Assembly: GCA_020201275.1 (NCBI GenBank)
Contig: JAIVHB010000131.1
Location: forward strand, 1-61,755
Origin: Rhodothermaceae bacterium
GTDB lineage: Bacteria > Bacteroidota > Rhodothermia > Balneolales > Cyclonatronaceae
Direction of reading: 5' to 3'
DNA: 61,755 bases
In this document: piece after piece, positions 18,124 through 25,924 of the stretch
Position numbering within the stretch: the stretch's first letter is position 1
Layout: each line of letters starts with the position of its first letter
Made by a program: the position numbers and the translations under genes
The notes under the pieces: generated by a model
Told to the model about the DNA's origin: nothing
Databases searched by the model: none
What the model saw: only the letters and a program-made list of their open reading frames with translations

Positions 18124-19398
18124 TTGGACCGAACTCAGATCCAGGAAAAATACGGGCTCATTGGTTCATCACCTGCGCTGATGCAGCTGATCGACAAAAT
18201 TCTGCAGGTGGCACGCACCGATATCACCATTCTGCTGCAGGGCGAGAGCGGCGTTGGCAAGGATGTGGCAGCAAGAACCATCCACGGTCTGAGCCGGCGT
18301 TCAAATAAAAACCTGGTCATCGTTAACTGTGGCGCCATCCCCGAAGGTATTATCGAAAGCGAGCTCTTCGGCCACGAGAAAGGCTCCTTCACAGGGGCCC
18401 ATGAATCACGGCAGGGTTACTTCGAAAAAGCAGACGGGGGCACCATTTTTCTCGACGAAATCGGCGACACCCCGAAAAATGTTCAGGTTAAACTGCTCCG
18501 CATTCTGGAATCCGGCGAATTCTATCGGGTCGGTTCGTCACAGGTCCGAACAACCGATGTTCGAATTATTGCCGCCACCAACCGCGACCTGTGGAAGGAT
18601 GTACAAAAAGGCGATTTCCGGGAAGATCTCTACTATCGCCTTGAAACTGTGAATATAAAGATACCGCCGCTGCGCGAGCGTCAGGATGATATCATACCCA
18701 TCTTCCTGAAATTTGTTAAAGAGTTCGCCGCCAAATACGACTCAGTATTTCAGGGCTTTGAGGATGACGCCCGGGAACTGCTTGTCTCCTACCGCTGGCC
18801 GGGAAACATAAGGGAGCTCCGCAATGTGGCCGAACAACTTGTGGTGCTTGAACGCTCGCAGTTTATAACCCGGCACATCCTCAGCAAATACCTGAAAGGC
18901 CGCCAGCATCTGGGCTCGCCCGACAATCTGCCCATGATCTACACCGGAGAACACCATACCGACGACCCGCTCTATAACCGCGACCGCGAGCTTGTCTATC
19001 GTGCGCTGATCGAACTTCGAAAGGAGATTTCCGACATGAAGCAGCTCATGGGCACTTTTATCTATTCAAGTCTGGGTGAACGCGGGCAGCACCGCGCGCT
19101 TCCTGTAGCCGGAAGTAATTACCCTGATGATCAGCCGCATCGCAGTCACGACCGGGATTACGGCATGCCCATCGGAATGAACTCGCCTGAAGAAGATGAA
19201 GTTGAACAGGAATTTGATGAGCAAGAAGAAAATCCGCTTCTCAACGGCGATAAAATCCCCTCGATTGAGGATGCAGAAAAATATCTCATCAAAAAGGCGC
19301 TCGACAAGTACGAGGGGAACCGCAGAAAAGCCTCGGAAGCGCTGGGCATGAGTGAGCGAACCCTTTACCGGAAGCTGGATCAGTATGGACTCGTTTAG
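18124..19398 (+). CDS. Sigma-54-dependent transcriptional activator without receiver domain
   Basis: A 424-residue protein starting directly with an AAA+ domain. The Walker A GESGVGKD is at about 40-47. The sigma-54 contact loop reads GSFTGA (87-92) instead of the usual GAFTGA. Walker B is GGTIFLDEIGD (105-115), and the arginine-finger region and WPGNIREL follow. A low-complexity acidic linker at about 350-375 (EEDEVEQEFDEQEE) precedes a Fis-type helix-turn-helix (381-424: NRRKASEALGMSERTLYRKL). No phosphorylation or GAF domain is present. A TTG start at 18124, preceded by AAGGA, is used because the AAA+ domain begins just after it. The downstream lptE gene overlaps its end. Confidence 0.92.
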   Translation: MDRTQIQEKYGLIGSSPALMQLIDKILQVARTDITILLQGESGVGKDVAARTIHGLSRRSNKNLVIVNCGAIPEGIIESELFGHEKGSFTGAHESRQGYFEKADGGTIFLDEIGDTPKNVQVKLLRILESGEFYRVGSSQVRTTDVRIIAATNRDLWKDVQKGDFREDLYYRLETVNIKIPPLRERQDDIIPIFLKFVKEFAAKYDSVFQGFEDDARELLVSYRWPGNIRELRNVAEQLVVLERSQFITRHILSKYLKGRQHLGSPDNLPMIYTGEHHTDDPLYNRDRELVYRALIELRKEISDMKQLMGTFIYSSLGERGQHRALPVAGSNYPDDQPHRSHDRDYGMPIGMNSPEEDEVEQEFDEQEENPLLNGDKIPSIEDAEKYLIKKALDKYEGNRRKASEALGMSERTLYRKLDQYGLV

Positions 19399-19996
19399 CC
19401 GACCGGGTCCGGGCAGACCCGTGCCCACCGGCAAATTCCCGGAACAGATACCGACAGGTGGCCATGCAGTGCATGCCGGGCCTCGTAATCTGATCGCACG
19501 AACAGTGCTTATACTTTTGCTGCCGGTATTGCTTACCGGGTGTGTCAGGTACAGTTTTTCCGGCGTATCCATACCTTCGGATGTTACTACAATTTACATT
19601 CCCTTTTTTGCCGACCGTTCAAACAGCGGCCTCAGCTATCTCAGCGATGAACTCAATGAAGCGTTGGTGAACCGCTTCGTAAACCAGAGCAGGCTGCGCC
19701 TTGCATCGAGCGCCGAAACCGCAGATGTGGTAATTGACGGTACCATCACCGGTTACAGCAACCGGCCCTTCAGCATCGCCGGTGACCAGCAGGCCGACCT
19801 CAACCGGGTAGAAATAACCGTGCGTGCGTCCTATAAATATACATCCGAAGAGCAGCCGGTTTGGGATAAGGGCTTCAACGGAAATTTTGAATATGACCCC
19901 AATGTAGATCCTATAGAAGGAGAACGGGAAGCCGCCCTTCAGGCACTCTCCCGAATTGCCGGCAATATGTTCAACGACGCCCTCGGCCAATGGTAA
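19385..19996 (+). CDS. lptE: LptE-like lipoprotein (LPS assembly)
   Basis: About 203 residues. A Pro/Gly-rich leader of about 35 residues is followed by a hydrophobic segment and lipobox LLTGC, so a lipoprotein facing the periplasm. The body (YSFSGVSIPSDVTTIYIPFF, LNEALVNRFVNQSRLRLA, then TADVVIDGTITGYSNRPFS) is the Bacteroidota LptE/RlpB-type fold that plugs the LptD barrel and helps LPS insertion. The ATG at 19385 overlaps the end of the sigma-54 activator gene by 14 bases. A longer frame opens at 19352 but seems less likely. The leader before the lipobox is unusually long, so the true start may be further downstream. Confidence 0.85.
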   Translation: MDSFSRPGPGRPVPTGKFPEQIPTGGHAVHAGPRNLIARTVLILLLPVLLTGCVRYSFSGVSIPSDVTTIYIPFFADRSNSGLSYLSDELNEALVNRFVNQSRLRLASSAETADVVIDGTITGYSNRPFSIAGDQQADLNRVEITVRASYKYTSEEQPVWDKGFNGNFEYDPNVDPIEGEREAALQALSRIAGNMFNDALGQW

Positions 19997-20072
19997 CCAG
20001 ATCAGAATCTTCCGGCATCACACACAACAAAGGAACCTGTTCAATCCGTCACGGTTAGTTATATTCAACATT

Positions 20073-20717
20073 ATGAGCAGGAAAAAGAAAAATAAAGAGT
20101 CCATTACCGATGCCATACCTGTAGCGGTGCCACCGTCGCTGGCCTCGCATATGGATATGTACGACACCGACCAGGACAAAGCCATTGTTCGTCTGCATCA
20201 GCATTTGCGCAGGCGGGGTAACGATCCGGTGGGTTACATGCTGCTTGCATTCATGTATAAGCAGACCGGCGACCAGAAAAATGCACTGGAAAGTGCCCTG
20301 AAAGCCCGGATTTTTGCGCCGGGAAGCCTGTTCATGCAGAAACTGCCCTACTTTCTCACCCACCCCGACCGTTTCGAGGCCTGGAATTCTGAAAAAAGAA
20401 AGGCCGCATTTGTTAAGTCTCCCGATCAGAACGATTTTTTAAAAGACATCGACACCCTGATTGACACCCTCTCTGACGCCTCGCCAAAAAATATCAGGCT
20501 AAGAGATGATCACGAACCGGCCGAAGATCATGTGGAAGCGACAAACAGGATGGCAAATAAAGTTGCCACGGAGACGCTCGCCTCGATTTATGAGATGCAG
20601 GGTAAAACCGATAAAGCTGTTGAAACCTACAGGCTGATAGCCATGCGGGACCCCGCCCGTTCCGGGTACTGCGAACAGCAGATCACAAGACTTCAGCACA
20701 TCGCAAACCAGGGCTGA
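20073..20717 (+). CDS. TPR-containing cytosolic protein
   Basis: A 214-residue protein with no signal peptide and a lysine-rich start (MSRKKKNKESITD). Two tetratricopeptide-like segments are visible: about 50-85 (AIVRLHQHLRRRGNDPVGYM, then KQTGDQKNALESALKARIFA) and 165-205 (ETLASIYEMQGKTDKAVETY, then RLIAMRDPARSGYCEQQI). A variable acidic linker separates them. I chose the ATG at 20073; upstream in-frame sequence to 19956 overlaps lptE and looks non-coding. In related bacteria a gene of this type also follows lptE, so it may belong to the same envelope-related transcription unit. The partner is unknown. Confidence 0.8.
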   Translation: MSRKKKNKESITDAIPVAVPPSLASHMDMYDTDQDKAIVRLHQHLRRRGNDPVGYMLLAFMYKQTGDQKNALESALKARIFAPGSLFMQKLPYFLTHPDRFEAWNSEKRKAAFVKSPDQNDFLKDIDTLIDTLSDASPKNIRLRDDHEPAEDHVEATNRMANKVATETLASIYEMQGKTDKAVETYRLIAMRDPARSGYCEQQITRLQHIANQG

Positions 20718-20722
20718 ACCGG

Positions 20723-21355
20723 TCAGGCACTTACAAAGGGATTAAACCTTTTTTCGTGGCCTATGCTGGTCTCAGGTCCGTGCCCCGGCAGCACCCTGGT
20801 GTTATCAGGCAGCACATAGAGCTTTTCCCGTATACTTCGCTCCAGTACCGCAAAATCCCCTTTATATAGATCAGTGCGTCCGATACTCTCCCTGAAAACC
20901 ACATCGCCTGCAATTAGCACGCCATTCACGGCAGAATGCAGGGAAACATGGTCGGGTGAATGCCCCGGTGTGGGCAATACTTCGAACGTTAAATTCCCGA
21001 TTTCAAGCCGGCCTTTTGGATAATCGTGAGGGGTAAAAATGAAAGGTTGTGCCTGTATACCGAAAAGCGCAGCCTGCGGCATGTAATTGTCCCACAGGTG
21101 CAGGTCGGCATGGCTCAGATAAACCGGAACCTGATAATAGTCGAGCACACGTTGAAGTCCCATAACGTGGTCTACATGGGCATGGGTCAACAGTACTGCT
21201 TTAAGGCCGACTGCACTTTCCTCAATCATTTTTCTGAACGCACCGAACTCGGCCTGAGTGGCGAATCCCGGGTCAACAACAACGGCATCAGTGCCTTCCC
21301 TAACCACATAGGTATTTTCCTGAAACGGGTTAACGGTGAATACAGTTATTTCCAT
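20723..21355 (-). CDS. MBL-fold metallo-hydrolase (glyoxalase II-like)
   Basis: A 210-residue cytosolic metallo-beta-lactamase-fold enzyme. The metal motif THAHVDHVMG is at about 57-66 (His58, His60, Asp62, His63). GHSPDHVSLH (near 131) supplies another metal His, and LPGHGPETSIGHEK near the C-terminus the last one. It begins ITVFTVNPFQENTYVV, as hydroxyacylglutathione-hydrolase-like proteins of the YcbL type do. A probable role is hydrolysis of a thioester such as a lactoyl- or acyl-thiol conjugate. It lacks the extra C-terminal domain of true GloB, so the substrate cannot be assigned. Confidence 0.88.
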   Translation of the reverse strand: MEITVFTVNPFQENTYVVREGTDAVVVDPGFATQAEFGAFRKMIEESAVGLKAVLLTHAHVDHVMGLQRVLDYYQVPVYLSHADLHLWDNYMPQAALFGIQAQPFIFTPHDYPKGRLEIGNLTFEVLPTPGHSPDHVSLHSAVNGVLIAGDVVFRESIGRTDLYKGDFAVLERSIREKLYVLPDNTRVLPGHGPETSIGHEKRFNPFVSA

Positions 21356-21420
21356 GGCATTTCCTTAATCTGGCGTGGAATGAAGCATTTTCCCTGTTGA
21401 TTACAGAATGTTCCGGTTAC

Positions 21421-21450
21421 AAAAAAAGCAGGGCACATTGCGCGCCCTGC
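21421..21450 (-). terminator. Rho-independent terminator of rpmE
   Basis: Read on the minus strand, a 9-bp stem (GCAGGGC plus two further pairs including one G-T) closes a five-base loop. It is followed by seven T residues (21427-21421). It lies 28 bases after the L31 stop codon. Confidence 0.85.
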
Positions 21451-21477
21451 TTCCAAACATGGGTAACCAACAAAAAA

Positions 21478-21690
21478 CTACTTCTTGCCGTAACGCTTGT
21501 TGAACTTGTCAACGCGTCCGGCTGTTGAGATCATTTTCATGCTGTTGTTGTAAAATGGATGGTTTTTCGAATCAACCTCAGTCTTGTAAACACCATCTCT
21601 TGCCTTCATGGTGCTTCTGGTTACGATTTCGGAGCCATCACTCATAACAACGGTGATCTCTTTATAATTGGGGTGTATTCCTTTTTTCAT
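21478..21690 (-). CDS. rpmE: 50S ribosomal protein L31, cysteine-free (non-zinc) form
   Basis: A 70-residue ribosomal protein. The start MKKGIHPNYKEITVVM and the end TAGRVDKFNKRYGKK match L31, including HPFYN before the basic tail. The zinc-binding cysteines of classic L31 are absent, so this is a C-minus form. In many bacteria C-minus L31 replaces the zinc form under zinc starvation, but in some lineages it is the only copy. The ATG at 21690 is chosen over a longer frame that starts at 21795, because the family begins there. A strong terminator follows 28 bases downstream. Confidence 0.93.
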   Translation of the reverse strand: MKKGIHPNYKEITVVMSDGSEIVTRSTMKARDGVYKTEVDSKNHPFYNNSMKMISTAGRVDKFNKRYGKK

Positions 21691-21728
21691 GATAATCTCT
21701 TTGTCGCAGTTGGCTTTTATATAGATTC

Positions 21729-21759
21729 CAATAATACGGGTTTTTCCTGAATTTGTAAA
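21729..21759 (-). promoter_or_regulatory. Candidate promoter of rpmE
   Basis: On the minus strand TTTA (21759-21756) is followed after 19 bases by TATTATTG (21736-21729). This approximates the Bacteroidota promoter TTTG-N19-TAnnTTTG and lies 39-69 bases upstream of the L31 start. Both boxes have one mismatch. Confidence 0.3.
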
Positions 21760-21778
21760 GAAAATGATCAACTGTTTA

Positions 21779-21792
21779 CCAGAAGCTTCTGG
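21779..21792. promoter_or_regulatory. 14-bp perfect palindrome upstream of rpmE
   Basis: CCAGAAGCTTCTGG is a perfect palindrome in the divergent region between rpmE and the plsC-type gene, about 20 bases upstream of the candidate rpmE promoter. It could be a dimeric operator; no regulator is assigned. It is not a known Zur box that I can recognise. Confidence 0.35.
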
Positions 21793-21855
21793 CATTCACT
21801 GGTGTTTGTGATTTGGTAAAATCAGATTAGATTAGCAGCAACGAAACAATTTTTT

Positions 21856-23106
21856 TTGGCCATAACATTCCTGGCCGCTTTTTCATTTGGTCATATCACA
21901 ACGGATACTGTCTTGCTAAAAAAATTCAGCCTGAGAAAAAACGATCGGGGCTACTCGGATATATCCTTTCCGGTACTGCGAAAAACGATCATTCCGGTTA
22001 CAAACTGGCTTTTCAATCCGGAAATTGTAAACCCGGAGAACATGCCGCAGACCGGACCATGCTTTATTTTTGGCAACCACTCCAACCATTTTGATGCGTT
22101 CCTTATCAATGTAAAAATGACCAGGGAGCCTACAGCAGGTGTAATGACCAGGGAACAATTTCACAAAACACTGCCGCGCATTGCTATGGATAGTATCGGG
22201 ATTGTACCTACCAGCAAGTATATACCAGAACCCGGCATTGTTCGCGACATTTTCCGCATGATCGACCAAAAACGCATGATTGTTATCTTCCCCGAGGGGG
22301 GCCGCCGCTGGGACGGCCGTCCAAAACCGTTTATTGAGTCGACGCTCAAGCTTTTCTGGAAGATGCGGATCCCTGTGCACCCGGTACAGATCCACGGCTC
22401 ATACCTGGGATGGCCCCGCTGGGCCGACTGGCCACGAAAAAGCCGCATGGAACTGCACTTCCTGAAACAGCTTGACCCCGGCCGTTACGCTGATTATGAG
22501 ACCTTTGCCCAAACCTGCCGCGAGGCGGTTCATTTCGGGGAATACGATCCCCCCTCTTCAACCCATCCGTATACATCGTGGCGGCCGGCAGCCGGTATCA
22601 GCCGCCTTCTGTACCGCTGCCCGGTAACAGGTGAATCCGGAGCCATATTCACTCCCGACGGGAAGAAAGTGCGAAGCCATGCCTGCGGGCTTGAATATAC
22701 CATGGACCACGCTTCACGGCTTACAGACAGCCATGGTGAAAAACACTCCATAATTGAGATGTACGATCAAATCAATGCCATGCCTATTCCAAAAATCGAC
22801 GGTGATACGATTCTAAGAGCGGAACAGCGCAATTTTTACAGGCTCGACAAGCACACAGGCCTGGTACCCCTTGGGAAAGGGTCAGTTTCCCTGACGGTGC
22901 ATGGGATCAGGTACAAATCAGGCTCGCTGTCCGGTGAGATCCCCCTGGAATCGATACGTGCAATCTCGATTGAACAGAACCACAAGATTGCATTTTCCAC
23001 CGATCGTGAGACGTTACAGGTCGATCTTGAGGGATTCAGTACACTTCAATGGCAGGAGTATATCAGACGGCTTAAGAGTGACGAAAAGACGGTTAAACGG
23101 CTCTGA
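21856..23106 (+). CDS. PlsC-type 1-acylglycerol-3-phosphate acyltransferase with extra C-terminal domain
   Basis: A 416-residue protein. The N-terminal acyltransferase domain has the HX4D catalytic box in FGNHSNHFDAF (about 73-82). FPEGGRRWDG (near 145) is the glycerol-phosphate binding motif. Such enzymes acylate lysophosphatidate at the inner membrane. The domain ends near 230. The remaining ~185 residues are unusual: a segment with CPVTGESG and HACGLEY, then a beta-rich stretch (LTVHGIRYKSGSLSGEIPLE, then IRAISIEQNHKIAFSTD) reminiscent of PH-like or lipid-binding folds. The start is uncertain. The frame opens with a TTG at 21856 and no Shine-Dalgarno; the first ATG is too far inside. gltS follows after 2 bases. 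Confidence 0.82.
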   Translation: MAITFLAAFSFGHITTDTVLLKKFSLRKNDRGYSDISFPVLRKTIIPVTNWLFNPEIVNPENMPQTGPCFIFGNHSNHFDAFLINVKMTREPTAGVMTREQFHKTLPRIAMDSIGIVPTSKYIPEPGIVRDIFRMIDQKRMIVIFPEGGRRWDGRPKPFIESTLKLFWKMRIPVHPVQIHGSYLGWPRWADWPRKSRMELHFLKQLDPGRYADYETFAQTCREAVHFGEYDPPSSTHPYTSWRPAAGISRLLYRCPVTGESGAIFTPDGKKVRSHACGLEYTMDHASRLTDSHGEKHSIIEMYDQINAMPIPKIDGDTILRAEQRNFYRLDKHTGLVPLGKGSVSLTVHGIRYKSGSLSGEIPLESIRAISIEQNHKIAFSTDRETLQVDLEGFSTLQWQEYIRRLKSDEKTVKRL

Positions 23107-23108
23107 GT

Positions 23109-24482
23109 ATGTCGGCATGGAATATTCATATTACCGTTGGAGATTTTTTTCTGGATTTTGCCTGGATGGGGCTGTTGCTTGTTATTGCTACATTTGCCCG
23201 CCGTCATGTCTGGCTGCTGCAGCGCTTCCTGGTACCCAATAACCTGATTGCAGGAATTCTGGGCCTTATGATCGGAATGAACGGCCTGGCCCTGCTCGAT
23301 CTGCAGTCCGACCGGCTGGGCGCCTATGTATACCATCTGCTGGCCCTTCTCTTTATAGCTCTCAGTCTGCGATCACCCCAGAAAAAGCTCGGCCTGACCT
23401 CAATCAAATTCGGGTTGATCTTCCTGATGGTCTACCTGGTACAGGGCCTGGTTGGTCTTGGAATCTCATTTGCGCTTATTTACACTATTTTTCCCGATCT
23501 GTTTGCCGGAATCGGCCTGTTACTGCCTCTGGCATTTGGTATGAACCCTGGTATTGCCTACACAATTGGCCAGAACTGGGAAAGTTATGGATTTGAGTCG
23601 GGGGCGATTGTCGGGCTCAGTTTCGCAGCCATCGGTTTTATTGTAGCCTATACAATTGGCATCGGCCTTATGCGCAAGGGAATACGCGATGGCAGGGCTG
23701 CCTATATTGAGGGGGGCTCGGAGGTATCCGACGACATTCGGACCGGTTTTCTGGAACCCGGAAACCGTAGAAGCGGTGGCCATCTGACCACATCAGCAGA
23801 AGCTATTGAATCTCTGACCCTCCATATCGCCCTGATTGGGTTCACCTACATCCTCACCTGGGGACTGATGAAACTGATGGAAACCGGGTTGATATTCCTG
23901 GATGCAGCACAGGAGATATCTACGCTGTGGTCGTTCCACTTTATCTTCGCGGCTGTTACAGCACTGGGATTCCGCCTGCTGCTCGACCGTTTGTCTGTGT
24001 CGGGTGTTATCGATGATGTTACAATGACCCGAACTGCCAATCTGTTCATGGACTACATGATAGTGGCATCGGTAGCTGCTATCAGTTTCGCGGTTGTGGC
24101 TGCCTACTGGTTTCCGATACTTTTACTTTCTATTTGCGTTGCCGCCGCAACATGGATGGTTGTAAAGCTGGCAACACAATCAGCATTCAGTGACTACGTG
24201 CTCGAGCGGTTTATCGCCATCTTCGGGAATATGACCGGTACCCTGCAGTCGGCCCTGATTCTTCTTCGGGTGCTTGATCCCGACATGAAATCGCCGGTGA
24301 GCCACAATCTGGTTTACGGAAGCGGTCTGGCACTTGCCCTCGGATTTCCTCTGTTCATCATCATCAATGCGCCGGTTCACCGATTCGACGACGTTCTGAC
24401 CGGCTTCTGGATGGTCTTCGGAGCACTTTTCGCTTATCTCGTACTCATCCTGCTGGTCTGGAGATTTATTCAGAATAAATAG
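23109..24482 (+). CDS. GltS-like sodium/glutamate symporter family protein
   Basis: A 457-residue integral membrane protein with about ten to twelve hydrophobic helices, of the ESS (glutamate:Na+ symporter) family. Family traits are the FLVPNNLIAGILGLMIG segment early in the protein, the glycine-rich stretch LPLAFGMNPGIAYTIGQNW near 140, and a matching second half with HNLVYGSGLALALGFPLF. It is slightly longer than E. coli GltS, with a hydrophilic loop at about 200-225. Substrate identity (glutamate or another anion) is inferred from the family only. It follows the plsC-type gene with a 2-base gap, so co-transcription is likely. Confidence 0.85.
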   Translation: MSAWNIHITVGDFFLDFAWMGLLLVIATFARRHVWLLQRFLVPNNLIAGILGLMIGMNGLALLDLQSDRLGAYVYHLLALLFIALSLRSPQKKLGLTSIKFGLIFLMVYLVQGLVGLGISFALIYTIFPDLFAGIGLLLPLAFGMNPGIAYTIGQNWESYGFESGAIVGLSFAAIGFIVAYTIGIGLMRKGIRDGRAAYIEGGSEVSDDIRTGFLEPGNRRSGGHLTTSAEAIESLTLHIALIGFTYILTWGLMKLMETGLIFLDAAQEISTLWSFHFIFAAVTALGFRLLLDRLSVSGVIDDVTMTRTANLFMDYMIVASVAAISFAVVAAYWFPILLLSICVAAATWMVVKLATQSAFSDYVLERFIAIFGNMTGTLQSALILLRVLDPDMKSPVSHNLVYGSGLALALGFPLFIIINAPVHRFDDVLTGFWMVFGALFAYLVLILLVWRFIQNK

Positions 24483-24509
24483 GAACCTTGAAAACCGGGA
24501 TCAGGGCCT

Positions 24510-24564
24510 CAGGACATTAGACATCAGACAACATACATCAGACAACTGACAACAGGACATCAGC
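24510..24564. repeat. Degenerate ACATCAGACA repeats between convergent genes
   Basis: The sequence from 24510 contains repeated variants of GACATCA and ACATCAGAC with scattered changes. The TGA stop of the convergent ATPase gene (24540-24538) lies inside it, so that protein's last residues are encoded by repeat-like DNA. The same heptamer forms a clean array at 51069. Confidence 0.6.
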
Positions 24565-25887
24565 GCCATGGGTCTCTGCCAGTTTATCGAGCCCGTCAAC
24601 AGCCGACAACACCGCGGCATAGGCCTTGTCGTTAAGCGCATCGGAGATTTCAACCTTGTTGCCTTTGGCAAACCACTCGAGAATTCCGGAATAGGCCGGG
24701 TTTTTACTTTTCCCCTTCTGCAGCGGATCCGGAAACATTTTTAGAAATATGGCACTTAATGCCTTCCCGATCAGGTGTTTGGCAACGTTAACAGCTCCCT
24801 CCTGCTCACCTTCATACACCAGCTCCATCTTCCCGGTCAGTGCAGGCACGCCGTGGTACAGATCCGATATGCGCACAACCGTTTTCCTGTCGCCGTTCAT
24901 GATGGCCCGGCGTTCGGCTCCCGAAACCATCTGTTCCATAGCGGTAATCGTTAACCGTGCCGACACCCCACTTTTTTCATCGATGTATTCCGACTCCCGT
25001 GCTTCGAACGCGATCTGCTGAACAATCTGTTTCATAAAGTCAGGGATGCCGATCTCAATATCGCTGTCGCGCCGGGTCCAGGCCTCCTGTTCAGTAATGG
25101 CTATGCCGATATCGATCGATTTTGGGTAATGCGTGATGATCTGCGAATCAATACGGTCTTTTAACGGAGTAATGATGTTGCCGCGGTTGGTATAATCTTC
25201 CGGGTTTGCCGAAAATACCATCATGATGTCGAGCGGGATGCGCACATTAAATCCGCGGATCTGTATATCCCTCTCCTGCATGATGTTCAACAGAGAGACC
25301 TGGATACGCGGCTGCAGGTCGGGAAGTTCGTTAATGGCAAATATCCCCCGGTTTGTTCTAGGAATAACACCGTAATTGATCACCTTTTCGTCCGATAGCG
25401 CCATTTTCCGGGTTGCAGCCTTTATCGGATCGATATCGCCGATCAGGTCGGCCACGGTTGTATCTGGGGTGGCCAGCTTTTCCGCATACCGCTGATTGCG
25501 GTCAAGCCATAGAATCGGGGTATCGTCGCCCTTGGCCGTCACCGTGTCTTTGCCGAAACGCGACAGTGGTTCAAATGGATCGTCGCTGATCTCGGAGCCC
25601 TCGATAACCGGAATATATTCATCCAGAAATTGGACCAAGGAGCGGAGTATCCTTGTTTTCGCCTGCCCCCTCAGCCCAAGAAGAATGATATCATGCCGTG
25701 CCAGAATGGCATTCTGAAGCTGCGGTACCACCGTTTTTTCATAGCCCAGGATGCCGCTGAACATAGGTTCACCGTTTTTCAGCATGCGCATCAGATTCGA
25801 GCGCATTTCATCTTTAACTGACCGGGGCTTCCAACCCGATTTCTTCAGATCACCAAGTGTTTTTATCGATTCCGTATGTACTGACAT
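24538..25887 (-). CDS. ChlI/MoxR-like AAA+ ATPase
   Basis: A 449-residue cytosolic ATPase related to magnesium chelatase subunit I. Walker A is GLRGQAKTR (about 71-79). The Walker B position reads GIFAINELPDL with Asn-Glu instead of Asp-Glu, a form I recall as typical of this Bacteroidota subfamily. Sensor 1 is MMVFSANPEDYTNRG. A helical lid follows. No chlorophyll genes are present, so chelatase activity is unlikely. Such ATPases usually work as chaperones with a von Willebrand A-domain partner. That partner is absent nearby: the neighbours are gltS (convergent) and pabB. The last residues are encoded within a degenerate repeat. Confidence 0.85.
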   Translation of the reverse strand: MSVHTESIKTLGDLKKSGWKPRSVKDEMRSNLMRMLKNGEPMFSGILGYEKTVVPQLQNAILARHDIILLGLRGQAKTRILRSLVQFLDEYIPVIEGSEISDDPFEPLSRFGKDTVTAKGDDTPILWLDRNQRYAEKLATPDTTVADLIGDIDPIKAATRKMALSDEKVINYGVIPRTNRGIFAINELPDLQPRIQVSLLNIMQERDIQIRGFNVRIPLDIMMVFSANPEDYTNRGNIITPLKDRIDSQIITHYPKSIDIGIAITEQEAWTRRDSDIEIGIPDFMKQIVQQIAFEARESEYIDEKSGVSARLTITAMEQMVSGAERRAIMNGDRKTVVRISDLYHGVPALTGKMELVYEGEQEGAVNVAKHLIGKALSAIFLKMFPDPLQKGKSKNPAYSGILEWFAKGNKVEISDALNDKAYAAVLSAVDGLDKLAETHGADVLLSVV

Positions 25888-25924
25888 ATTAGCTGGTTAA
25901 AAAAATTGAACGTTTTAAGTATCC

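Noticed and set aside
24538-25887. Magnesium chelatase of bacteriochlorophyll synthesis
   Set aside because: No pigment genes around; the protein fits the wider ChlI/MoxR-like ATPase group.
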